From: DASVDE01 sp036381235
GTDB taxonomy: Bacteria > Actinomycetota > Thermoleophilia > Solirubrobacterales > 70-9
Length of the DNA stretch: 12,011 nt
Direction of reading: 5' to 3'
NCBI GenBank assembly: GCA_036381235.1
Contig: DASVDE010000031.1
Coordinates: 1 to 12,011, forward strand
Within the stretch, counting starts at the first letter, position 1. Each line of letters starts with the position of its first letter. This document shows, piece after piece, positions 1-6,308 of the stretch. The notes under the pieces are model-generated. The model made no database searches and was not told the DNA's origin. It worked only from the letters and a program-made list of their open reading frames with translations. A program made the position numbers and the translations under genes.

Positions 1-3000
1 CTCGGACTGCTCCGGGATCGCCGGGTAGCCCCACGAGTAGCGGCGGCCCTGCGTCGGCGGGATGTCGTAGGACTCGCGCACGCGCCAGTGCAGCCACTCC
101 GCCATGCCCTCGGCCGTCTGCACGCCGAGGCCGTGCACGAACAGCTGCTCGGCGAACTCGCCGTCGCGCTCGAGGCGGGCCATCAGCTCGGTGACCTCGT
201 CGCCGGCGGTGACGGCCTGGAAGGCGACCACGTCGAGCTCGCCGCTGTCCTTGGGCCGGTAGAAGTCGGCCAGGCAGATGCGGTCGTGCGCGGGCTGGCG
301 CGGCGCGACGAAGCGCTCGAGCACGGTCTCGCGGTCCTGCGGGTCCAGGACGACGAGCTCGTTGCCCTCGCTGTAGCAGGGGAAGTAGCCGAGCTTGGCC
401 TTCGGGCGCAGGTAGTCCTGCTCGCGCCACATGCGCTCCAGCCGCGGCTGGAAGTCGTCGCGCACGCGGGCGTGCAGCCACTCGGCCATCCCCTCGGCCG
501 ACTGCACGCCGAGGCCGTGGGTGAACAGCTGCTCGGCGAACTCGCCGTCGCGCTCGAGGGAGGCCATCAGATCGGTCACCTCGTCGCCGGCGGTGACGGC
601 CTGGAAGGCGACGACGTCGAGCTCGCCGCTCTCCTTCGGGCGATAGAAGTCCGCGACGCAGATGCGGTCGTGGCCGGGCTGGCGCGGGAAGACGAAGCGC
701 TCGAGCACCGTCTCGCGGTCGTCGGGGTCGAGCACGACGAGCTCGTTGCCCTCGCTGTAGCACGGGAAGTAGCCGAGCTTGGCCCGCGGGCGCAGGTAGT
801 CCTGCTCGGCCCACATGCGCTCCAGCCGCGGCTGGAAGTCCTCGGACACGAGCCGCTGCCACTCCTCGCCCTTCACGCCGCGCCCGCCCCAGTGCAGCTT
901 GAACAGCACGTGCGTGTCGAGGTGCGGGAAGACCTCGTCGAGGTCGACGTCGATCTCGCGCACGCCCCAGAACGGCGGCTCGGGCACCGGCACGTCCACG
1001 CGCGCCTCGGAGCGCACGGAGTCGTCGTCGGTCGGCAGCTCCTCGGGCTCGGGACCCTTCTCGCGCAGGCGCCGGGCGCGGTCGCGCGTCTCGGCCACGA
1101 GCTTCTCGCGGGCCTCCGGCTCGACGAGCGCGTCCATCTTCGCCAGGCCCTCGAAGGCGTCCTTGCAGTAGAAGACGCCGGGCTCGTAGACGTCGTCGGA
1201 CTCGCGGCCGTGCGGGTACAGCGCCCGCAGCCCGAAGTCGCGGTTGATCGCCGCGCCGCCGATCAGCACCGGAAAACCGAGGCCCTGCTGGTGCAGCTCG
1301 CCGATGGCCTGGGGCATCTGCTTGGAGGTCGAGACGAGCAGCGCGCTGAGCCCGATGGCCGTGGCGTCGTGCTCCTGTGCGGCGTCGAGGATCGTGCCGA
1401 TCGGCACCTGCTTGCCGAGGTCGACGACCGTGTAGCCGTTGTTCGTGAGGATCGTGTTGACCAGCGACTTGCCGATGTCGTGCACGTCGCCGAACACGGT
1501 GGCGATCACCACCTTGCCCTTGGTGTGTCCGTCGATCCGCTCCAGGTAGTTCTCCAGCTGGGCGACGGCACGCTTCATCACCTCCGCCGACTGCAGGACG
1601 AAGGGCAGGATCAGCTCGCCGGCGCCGAACTTGTCGCCGACCTCCTTCATCGCCGGCAGCAGCACCTCGTTCAGGGTTGGCACGGCGCCGATCTTCTCCA
1701 CCGAGCGGTCGATCCACTCCTCGACGCCGTCCTTCTTGCGGCGCAGGATGTGCCAGTGCAGGGCCTCCTCGGGCTCCATGCCCTCGGTCGGGTCTTCGGC
1801 CTCCTCTTCGGCCTCCTCGCCCTTCGACTCGAAGTGGGAGATGAAGCGCTCCAGCGCGTCCTCGCGCCGGTTGAAGACGAGGTCGTTGGTCAGCTCGCGC
1901 TCTTCGTCGGGGATCTCGGCGTATGGGGTGATGTGGTTGGGGTTGACCATCGCCAGGTCGAGGCCGGCCTCGACGCAGTGATGCAGGAAGACCGAGTTGA
2001 GGACCGCACGCGCCTTCGGTGAGACCCCGAACGACACGTTGGAGACGCCGAGCGAGGTCTTGACGCCGGGGATCTCCGCCTTGATTCGGCGAATCCCCTC
2101 GATCGTCTCCACCGCCGAGGGCTTCCACTCGTCGTCACCTGTGGTGAGGGTGAAGGTGAGAGCGTCGAAGATCAGCGCCTCGGGGTCGAGGCCGTGCTCT
2201 TCGCAGGCGAGGTCGCGAATGCGCTTTGCGATCTCCACCTTGCGCTCCGCCGTCTTCGCCATCCCGACTTCGTCGATCGTCAGCGCGATCAGCGCCGCGC
2301 CGTGGGCTTTGGCCAGCGGCACGACGACGTCGGCCTTGTCGCGGCCGGCTTCGAGGTTGATCGAGTTGACGATCGCCCTCCCGGGGATCTGCTCGAGCGC
2401 GGCACGGATCACCTCCGGCTCGGTCGAGTCGACCTGGATCGGCGCCGGCTGGGTGAGGGAGACGCGCTTCACGACCGCCGCCATCTGCTCGTCTTCGTCG
2501 GAGCGCTCGGTAAGCGCCACGCAGACATCGAGCACGTGGGCGCCGCCGCTCACCTGGTCCTCGGCGACCTGGACGAGGCCGTCGTAGTCGTCGGCCAGCA
2601 GCAGCTCCTTCGCCTTGCGCGACCCCTGCGAGTTGACCCGCTCCCCGACCAGGGTCGGCGCCGGCTCTTGCGCGAGCGGGGTGGAGGTCATCATCGAGGA
2701 GACCTCGGGCGATCCCGGCTCGGGGCGCTCTCCCGGCACGCGCCCTTCGACCCGTTCGCGGATCGCGCGGATGTGGTCCGGCGTGGTCCCGCAGCAGCCG
2801 CCGACGATTCCGACCCCGTAGCGCTCGACGAACTCACCCAGCGTCGCCGCCAGCGGCTCGGGCTCCTCGGGGAAGATCGTCTCGCCGTCGGGGCCCTGCA
2901 GGGGCAGGCCGGCGTTCGGAATGCAATGGACGGGCAGCGGGCTGTTCTCGCCCAGGAAGCGGATCGCGTCGCGCATGTCCTCGGGGCCGGTCGAGCAGTT

Positions 3001-3669
3001 GAGCCCGATCACCGACACGTCGAGGGCTGCGAGCGTGGTCAGCACCGCCCGGATGTCGGTGCCGAGAAGCATCTTGCCGCCCTGCGGAAGGAGGGAGACG
3101 CTGGCCTGGATCGGCAGAGTGCGGCCGGTCGCGGCGAACGCCTCGCGGGCGCCGAAGATCGCCGCCTTAACCTCGAGGATGTCCTGCGCCGTCTCGACGA
3201 TGAGCAGGTCGGCCCCGCCCTGCACCAGGCCGGTCGCCTGCTCGGCGAAGACCTCAACCAGCTTGCCGAAGGAGATGTCTCCCAGGGTCGGGTCGGTCGA
3301 GGCGGGCAGAAAGCCGGTCGGCCCGATCGAGCCGGCGACGAAGCGCTCTTCGCCCGCGGCCTTGCGGGCGATCTGCGCCGCCTTCGTGTTGATCTCCAGC
3401 GTGTGCTCGCCGAGCCCCCATTCATCGAGCTTGATCCGGCTGCCCTGGAAGGTGTCGGTCTCGACCACCTCGGCGCCGGCTTCCAGCATCGATGCGTGGA
3501 CGCCCTCGATCACGTCGGGCCGGTTGAGGACCAGCGCCTCATGACACTTTCCCTGCAAGCCGCCGTAGTCGGCCTGGGTCAGCTCGAACTGCTCCAGGGT
3601 CGCGCCCATGCCGCCGTCGAAGACGACGATTCGTTCCCGTGTCGCGGCTAGGTAGTCACGCTCGGCCAT
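1..3669 (-). CDS. metH: Cobalamin-dependent methionine synthase (5' partial in window, C-terminus off left edge)
   Basis: Methylates homocysteine to methionine using 5-methyltetrahydrofolate and a cobalamin carrier in the cytosol. I translated 1223 residues from the ATG at 3669; the end lies beyond base 1. Homocysteine domain: about residues 1-320, with zinc-ligand cysteines Cys225 (GLNCSTGPED), Cys292 and Cys293 (GGCCGTTPDH). A pterin-binding barrel follows (begins LVGERVNSQGS; VDSTEPEVIRAAL; IVNSINLEAG). The cobalamin module has the cap helices and GDVHDIGK, whose His730 is the expected lower cobalt ligand, then GLSALLVSTS and VLIGGAAINR. The AdoMet activation domain includes LGYFPCYSEGNEL, ADFYRPK and, near the edge, RYSWGYP (the RxxxGYP AdoMet motif, Arg1210). 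Part of this last domain is tandemly duplicated. An acidic EEAE-rich linker precedes the cap. The SD is poor; an in-frame stop lies just upstream of the ATG, and the aldehyde dehydrogenase ends only 27 bp away, so the two may be co-transcribed. Confidence 0.97.
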   Translation of the reverse strand, partial: MAERDYLAATRERIVVFDGGMGATLEQFELTQADYGGLQGKCHEALVLNRPDVIEGVHASMLEAGAEVVETDTFQGSRIKLDEWGLGEHTLEINTKAAQIARKAAGEERFVAGSIGPTGFLPASTDPTLGDISFGKLVEVFAEQATGLVQGGADLLIVETAQDILEVKAAIFGAREAFAATGRTLPIQASVSLLPQGGKMLLGTDIRAVLTTLAALDVSVIGLNCSTGPEDMRDAIRFLGENSPLPVHCIPNAGLPLQGPDGETIFPEEPEPLAATLGEFVERYGVGIVGGCCGTTPDHIRAIRERVEGRVPGERPEPGSPEVSSMMTSTPLAQEPAPTLVGERVNSQGSRKAKELLLADDYDGLVQVAEDQVSGGAHVLDVCVALTERSDEDEQMAAVVKRVSLTQPAPIQVDSTEPEVIRAALEQIPGRAIVNSINLEAGRDKADVVVPLAKAHGAALIALTIDEVGMAKTAERKVEIAKRIRDLACEEHGLDPEALIFDALTFTLTTGDDEWKPSAVETIEGIRRIKAEIPGVKTSLGVSNVSFGVSPKARAVLNSVFLHHCVEAGLDLAMVNPNHITPYAEIPDEERELTNDLVFNRREDALERFISHFESKGEEAEEEAEDPTEGMEPEEALHWHILRRKKDGVEEWIDRSVEKIGAVPTLNEVLLPAMKEVGDKFGAGELILPFVLQSAEVMKRAVAQLENYLERIDGHTKGKVVIATVFGDVHDIGKSLVNTILTNNGYTVVDLGKQVPIGTILDAAQEHDATAIGLSALLVSTSKQMPQAIGELHQQGLGFPVLIGGAAINRDFGLRALYPHGRESDDVYEPGVFYCKDAFEGLAKMDALVEPEAREKLVAETRDRARRLREKGPEPEELPTDDDSVRSEARVDVPVPEPPFWGVREIDVDLDEVFPHLDTHVLFKLHWGGRGVKGEEWQRLVSEDFQPRLERMWAEQDYLRPRAKLGYFPCYSEGNELVVLDPDDRETVLERFVFPRQPGHDRICVADFYRPKESGELDVVAFQAVTAGDEVTDLMASLERDGEFAEQLFTHGLGVQSAEGMAEWLHARVRDDFQPRLERMWREQDYLRPKAKLGYFPCYSEGNELVVLDPQDRETVLERFVAPRQPAHDRICLADFYRPKDSGELDVVAFQAVTAGDEVTELMARLERDGEFAEQLFVHGLGVQTAEGMAEWLHWRVRESYDIPPTQGRRYSWGYPAIPEQSE
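73..840 (-). repeat. Two-copy 384-bp in-frame tandem duplication inside metH
   Basis: Bases 457-840 (residues 944-1071) and 73-456 (residues 1072-1199) are the same 128-codon segment repeated head to tail without a gap. By hand count the copies differ at 38 of 384 bases and 13 of 128 residues, about 90% identity on both levels; 13 of the base changes are synonymous. Each copy starts at DFQPRLERMW, contains LGYFPCYSEGNEL, ADFYRPK and FQAVTAGDEVT, and ends at AEWLHxRVR. Only the second copy runs on into the canonical RYSWGYP AdoMet motif. The exact junction is uncertain by a few codons. Confidence 0.95.
1793..1816 (-). repeat. Tandem 12-bp repeat coding for EEAE-EEAE in metH
   Basis: On the plus strand a 12-base unit (tcttcggcctcc) occurs twice in a row. 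In the metH frame it encodes part of an acidic linker between the pterin domain and the cobalamin cap helices. It looks like a small slippage expansion in a flexible linker. Confidence 0.85.
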
Positions 3670-3696
3670 CCAGGGAAGGCTACCGAGCGGTTTCGG

Positions 3697-5268
3697 CTAG
3701 CCGCGCATGCCGAAGCGGCGACGCCAGTCGCGGGCGTTGAACGCCCGCGCGATCCGCGATACGACCCCGCGGCGGCCCTTTGAGTACGGGTACCAGGTCG
3801 GCTCGCGCTTGCCGCCGAAACGGGCGGCGACGATCGACTCCGGCCGGCAGTACTTCTTGATCCCGTACTCGCCGTGGCGGAAGCCGATCCCCGATTCCTT
3901 CCAGCCGCCCATCGGCACGTCGGAGGCGAGGTAGTTGACCAGCACGTCGTTGACGTTGACAGCCCCGCACTCGACCCGGCGGGCGACGCGCTCCGCCCGC
4001 TCCTTCTCGCCGAAGACCGAGCCGGAGAGGCCGTAGCGGGTGTCGTTGGCGAGCTGCAGCGCCTCCTCGGAGTCGCGCACCTTCATCACTCCGACGACCG
4101 GGCCGAAGGTCTCGTCGCGCATCACCTTCATCGAGTGGTCGACGTCGACGAGAACGGTGGGCTCGAAGTAGTCGCCGGGGCCCTCGACCCGCTTGCCGCC
4201 AGTGAGCGCTTTGGCGCCGCTTGCGAGCGCGTCGTTGACGTGGTCCTCGACCACCGCCGACTGATTGGGAGAGGTCATCGCGCCGACGTCCTTGCCATAG
4301 CCCTTGCCGTCGGCGCCCTGGCTCAGCCCCCGGATCTCAGCGGTCAGCTTCTGCACGAACTCGTCGTAGACGGGCTCCTCGACGTAGATCCGCTCGACCG
4401 ACATGCAGACCTGGCCTGAATTCATCATCCCGCCCCAGGCTGCGGCGTTTGCAGCGCGATCGATGTTGGCATCGGAGAGGACGATCATCGGGTCCTTGCC
4501 GCCGAGCTCGAGGCTGACCGGAGTCAGCGTCTCCGCCGCGCGGGCCATCACCTTGCGCCCGGTGCGGTCGGAGCCGGTGAACTGGATGAAATCGACGGCG
4601 TCGATCAGCGCACCCCCGGTCTCGCCGGTCCCCTGCACGCAGTCGAACACATCGGGTCCCCCGATCTCCCGCTTCCACGCCTCGACCACCTCGATCAGGC
4701 CGAGCGGGGTGAACTCGGAGGGCTTGACCACCACCGCTGCACCCGCCTGCAGCGCCGGGATCGCATCGCCGAGCGCCAGTGTCAGCGGGAAGTTCCAGGG
4801 GCTGATGATCCCGACCACCGGGTAGGGCCGGTACTGGACGGTCAGTTTTTTCGAGGCGAGCAGCGGGGAGTGGGGCCGGACGGTCTCGTCGCCGATGAAC
4901 TTCGCCGCCTTGGCGCCGTAGAAGTTGATCAGGTCGGTGAGGTAGATCGCCTCGGTCGTGGCCTCCGCGCGCACCTTGCCGGTCTCCGACTGCATCGTGT
5001 CGGCAATTCGGTCGGAGTTGTCCAGCAGCCAGTCACGCAGCTTGCCTAGCCAGTGGCGGCGTCCTTCGATCCCGATCGCCTCCCACTCGGCCTGATTTGC
5101 CCGTACCCGAGCGACGGTTTCGGCGACCTTCGCCGGCGGGTCGATCGCAACGGTGGCGACGAGGCCTCCGGTTGCGGGATTGTGGACGTCGAAAGTCTTG
5201 GCGCCGGCGCCATTGGCGCTCGCGCCGTTGATCGCCTCGCTGCTGGCCTGCACAGTTCCACTCTCCAC
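3697..5268 (-). CDS. NAD(P)-dependent aldehyde dehydrogenase, succinate-semialdehyde dehydrogenase (GabD2)-like
   Basis: Oxidises an aldehyde to the acid with NAD(P)+. All family landmarks are present in the 523 residues: PWNFP (Asn159), VKPSEFTPL (Lys182), FTGS (230-233), LELGGKDP (general base Glu254), SGQVCMS (nucleophile Cys288), ETFGPVV, and a C-terminal GGWKESGIGFRHGEYGIKKY block. The RHG..GI.KY ending and the length resemble actinobacterial GabD2 proteins, so succinic semialdehyde is a reasonable guess at the substrate, but sequence alone does not fix it. The start is a GTG with a good SD (GGAGGG, 7 nt upstream). The basic last 40 residues (KREPTWYPYSKGRRG onward) extend past the usual end. 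metH begins 27 bp after the stop, on the same strand. A 16-bp palindrome lies directly upstream of the SD. Confidence 0.93.
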   Translation of the reverse strand: MESGTVQASSEAINGASANGAGAKTFDVHNPATGGLVATVAIDPPAKVAETVARVRANQAEWEAIGIEGRRHWLGKLRDWLLDNSDRIADTMQSETGKVRAEATTEAIYLTDLINFYGAKAAKFIGDETVRPHSPLLASKKLTVQYRPYPVVGIISPWNFPLTLALGDAIPALQAGAAVVVKPSEFTPLGLIEVVEAWKREIGGPDVFDCVQGTGETGGALIDAVDFIQFTGSDRTGRKVMARAAETLTPVSLELGGKDPMIVLSDANIDRAANAAAWGGMMNSGQVCMSVERIYVEEPVYDEFVQKLTAEIRGLSQGADGKGYGKDVGAMTSPNQSAVVEDHVNDALASGAKALTGGKRVEGPGDYFEPTVLVDVDHSMKVMRDETFGPVVGVMKVRDSEEALQLANDTRYGLSGSVFGEKERAERVARRVECGAVNVNDVLVNYLASDVPMGGWKESGIGFRHGEYGIKKYCRPESIVAARFGGKREPTWYPYSKGRRGVVSRIARAFNARDWRRRFGMRG

Positions 5269-5287
5269 CGATGCTCCCTCCGTCGCC

Positions 5288-5303
5288 TTGGCTGGTCAGC
5301 CAA
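5288..5303. promoter_or_regulatory. 16-bp palindrome upstream of the aldehyde dehydrogenase
   Basis: The bases ttggctg-gt-cagccaa form 7-bp arms around a 2-bp centre. The palindrome sits about 20 bp from the aldehyde dehydrogenase GTG, just before its SD, and directly abuts the hairpin at 5304-5337. It could be an operator for a dimeric repressor or simply part of the terminator region. No regulator gene is adjacent. Confidence 0.45.
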
Positions 5304-5337
5304 CTGTACCCGCCCGGCGCCGAGCGGGCGGGTACAG
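5304..5337 (-). terminator. Strong hairpin, probable intrinsic terminator of the secreted-protein gene
   Basis: A perfect 13-bp stem (ctgtacccgcccg with its complement) encloses an 8-nt loop (5317-5324). It starts about 18 bp after the TAA of the secreted-protein gene and lies before the aldehyde dehydrogenase start. Only two T follow on the minus strand, so it is a U-poor terminator of the kind common in high-GC actinobacteria. It separates the riboswitch-controlled transcript from the downstream aldehyde dehydrogenase and metH genes. Confidence 0.65.
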
Positions 5338-5355
5338 GAGGCTTAGTGGCGGGGT

Positions 5356-5985
5356 TTAGCGGCGTGAGAAAGGATCGATATAGAGGTCATCGACCTGCCA
5401 GCGGCCCTTCGAGTCAAGCGGCGTGATTCGGATTTCGATCGCGCTCGGGATCAGGGTCCCGATGATGGTCGAAAGAGTGAGGACGGTCGAGTGCGGGTCG
5501 GTCGGCTCCCAGGCTGGGCCGGCGGTCACGGTGTCGATCGTCTGGGTGCGAAGCAGTCCAAGCAGCTTGTAGCTGGCCGTCACCCGCAGCCGCGAGCTCG
5601 GATCGCCGGTGTTGCGGGCTACCATGCGGAAAACCGGCGTGTCGATGGACATGCAGACGGGGGGACTGTCCGCGGAGCTGCCGGCCGGAAGCGACAGCGA
5701 GGTATCGTCGGCGACGTCGTTCAGGTAGAAGGACTCGTTGCCGGCGACGGTCTTGGCGCCCTCGTTGAGGCTCCAACCCTGGGCGCCGGCCTCGAAGCCG
5801 CCATCCGGAGCGAGAACGTAGCTGCGGTAATCACCCCAGGGAGCGAAAACCTTCTCCGCGCCGGAGTATGGACAGGATGCTGCCTGAGCGCCACCGGCGA
5901 ATACCGCGGTGCCCAGTAGGGCCATTGCGACCAGCGACATCAGTCTCGTCGGGATACTCCAGATCGAGCGGCGAGTTGACTTCAT
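5356..5985 (-). CDS. Secreted protein of unknown function, riboswitch-controlled
   Basis: I do not recognise a named family. The 209-residue product has a clear signal peptide: basic MKSTRRSIWSIPTR, a hydrophobic core at about residues 15-31, and a likely cleavage after AQA (residue 35). The mature part is about 174 residues, has no membrane segment, and contains two cysteines (Cys38, Cys111) that could form a disulfide. Aromatic and glycine-rich motifs (FAPWGDYRSYVLAPDGGFEAG.QGW near the start, GRWQVDDLYIDP near the end) suggest a beta-sandwich like those of carbohydrate-binding modules; that is inference. The ATG at 5985 is chosen because the frame above it runs through the riboswitch and the signal peptide starts here. 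An SD, GGAGG, lies 11 nt upstream at 5997-6001. Expression is probably set by cyclic di-GMP through the leader. Confidence 0.85.
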   Translation of the reverse strand: MKSTRRSIWSIPTRLMSLVAMALLGTAVFAGGAQAASCPYSGAEKVFAPWGDYRSYVLAPDGGFEAGAQGWSLNEGAKTVAGNESFYLNDVADDTSLSLPAGSSADSPPVCMSIDTPVFRMVARNTGDPSSRLRVTASYKLLGLLRTQTIDTVTAGPAWEPTDPHSTVLTLSTIIGTLIPSAIEIRITPLDSKGRWQVDDLYIDPFSRR

Positions 5986-5989
5986 TTCG

Positions 5990-6001
5990 GGGCAAACCTC
6001 C
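5990..6001 (-). promoter_or_regulatory. SD region complementary to the riboswitch core
   Basis: On the minus strand the SD GGAGG (5997-6001) runs into AGGTTTGCCC (5990-5999). This 10-mer is the exact reverse complement of GGGCAAACCT in the aptamer (6103-6112). The pairing would cover three SD bases and would compete with aptamer folding, so it can act as a translational off-state. Confidence 0.6.
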
Positions 6002-6013
6002 AAAATTGCAGGC

Positions 6014-6039
6014 AAAAAAGCCTGGCTGTTGACCAAGCT
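6014..6039 (-). terminator. Riboswitch intrinsic terminator
   Basis: On the minus strand AGCTTGG (6033-6039), a 7-nt loop TCAACAG and CCAGGCT (6019-6025) form a 7-bp stem with one G-U pair, ending in a run of six T (6014-6019). The 5' arm includes AGCTT, which is also the 3' strand of the aptamer closing stem. An alternative hairpin, CAGGC-TTTTTT-GCCTG (6009-6024), would sequester the 3' arm and could act as an antiterminator. Confidence 0.65.
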
Positions 6040-6123
6040 AGGTAGTTGAGCCATCTCAGCCGGAAAGCCGAGACCTCTGACTTTGCGCCCCTGCCTCGCG
6101 ACAGGTTTGCCCTTATTCAGCTC
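6035..6123 (-). ncRNA. Class I cyclic-di-GMP riboswitch (GEMM-I) aptamer
   Basis: Read on the minus strand, the order and length (about 89 nt) fit the GEMM-I aptamer. A closing stem GAGCT/AGCTT (6119-6123 with 6035-6039) is followed by the core GGGCAAACC. A 6-bp hairpin CCTGTC-GCGA-GGCAGG (6090-6105) with a GNRA tetraloop comes next, then GGCGCAAAG (6081-6089), GGTCTC, a 7-bp hairpin TCTCGGC/GCTGAGA (6067-6073 with 6054-6060), and GATGGC...CTACC as the 3' core. The GGGCAAACC, GNRA-capped hairpin, GCAAAG and GGTCT combination is characteristic of this class. It lies 50 nt before the start codon of a secreted-protein gene, a typical target. Whether it prefers c-di-GMP or cGAMP, and whether it is folding-competent, cannot be settled by eye. 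Confidence 0.85.
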
Positions 6124-6308
6124 ACTTATGTGTGACGTTGGGGGCGTAATCGACTCCGGAGACCCCACCTTTAGAAAGTTCGAACAGACGTCTAGGCGCT
6201 TTTATTTCGCTGAGCATTTTTCAGGCATGGGAGCGCCGGTATGACGCATCCGAACTTTCCGTCCTATTGCCGGCGCATGCAGTGGCCGATAGATGCCACG
6301 GCGGGGAG
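6124..6308. other. Divergent intergenic promoter region
   Basis: This region separates the riboswitch leader (minus) from the HD-GYP gene (plus) and must hold both promoters. It is AT-richer than its surroundings. It contains two adjacent 8-bp palindromes, gttcgaac (6178-6185) and agacgtct (6186-6193). CATAAG on the minus strand (6126-6131) could serve as a -10 element, but I find no convincing matching -35. No gene is supported here. Confidence 0.5.

Noticed and set aside
88..2022. 644-codon open frame on the plus strand
   Set aside because: It is antisense to metH, whose domains and catalytic motifs are unambiguous. Its composition (rich in H, L, A, V, E, D, R) is that of a reverse-complement shadow in high-GC DNA.
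2194..3651. 485-codon open frame on the plus strand
   Set aside because: Antisense shadow of the metH N-terminal half, with no recognisable motif.
3670..3696. Cobalamin or AdoMet riboswitch before metH
   Set aside because: The gap is only 27 bp, too short for either element, and has no matching motifs.
5986..6168. 61-residue N-terminal extension of the secreted protein
   Set aside because: It translates the riboswitch and its terminator, and would place the signal peptide in the middle of the protein.
6181..6195. LexA/SOS-box-like sequence (CGAAC-AGAC-GTCTA)
   Set aside because: The right half departs from the actinobacterial GAAC-N4-GTTC pattern at two positions, and neither flanking gene is an SOS gene.
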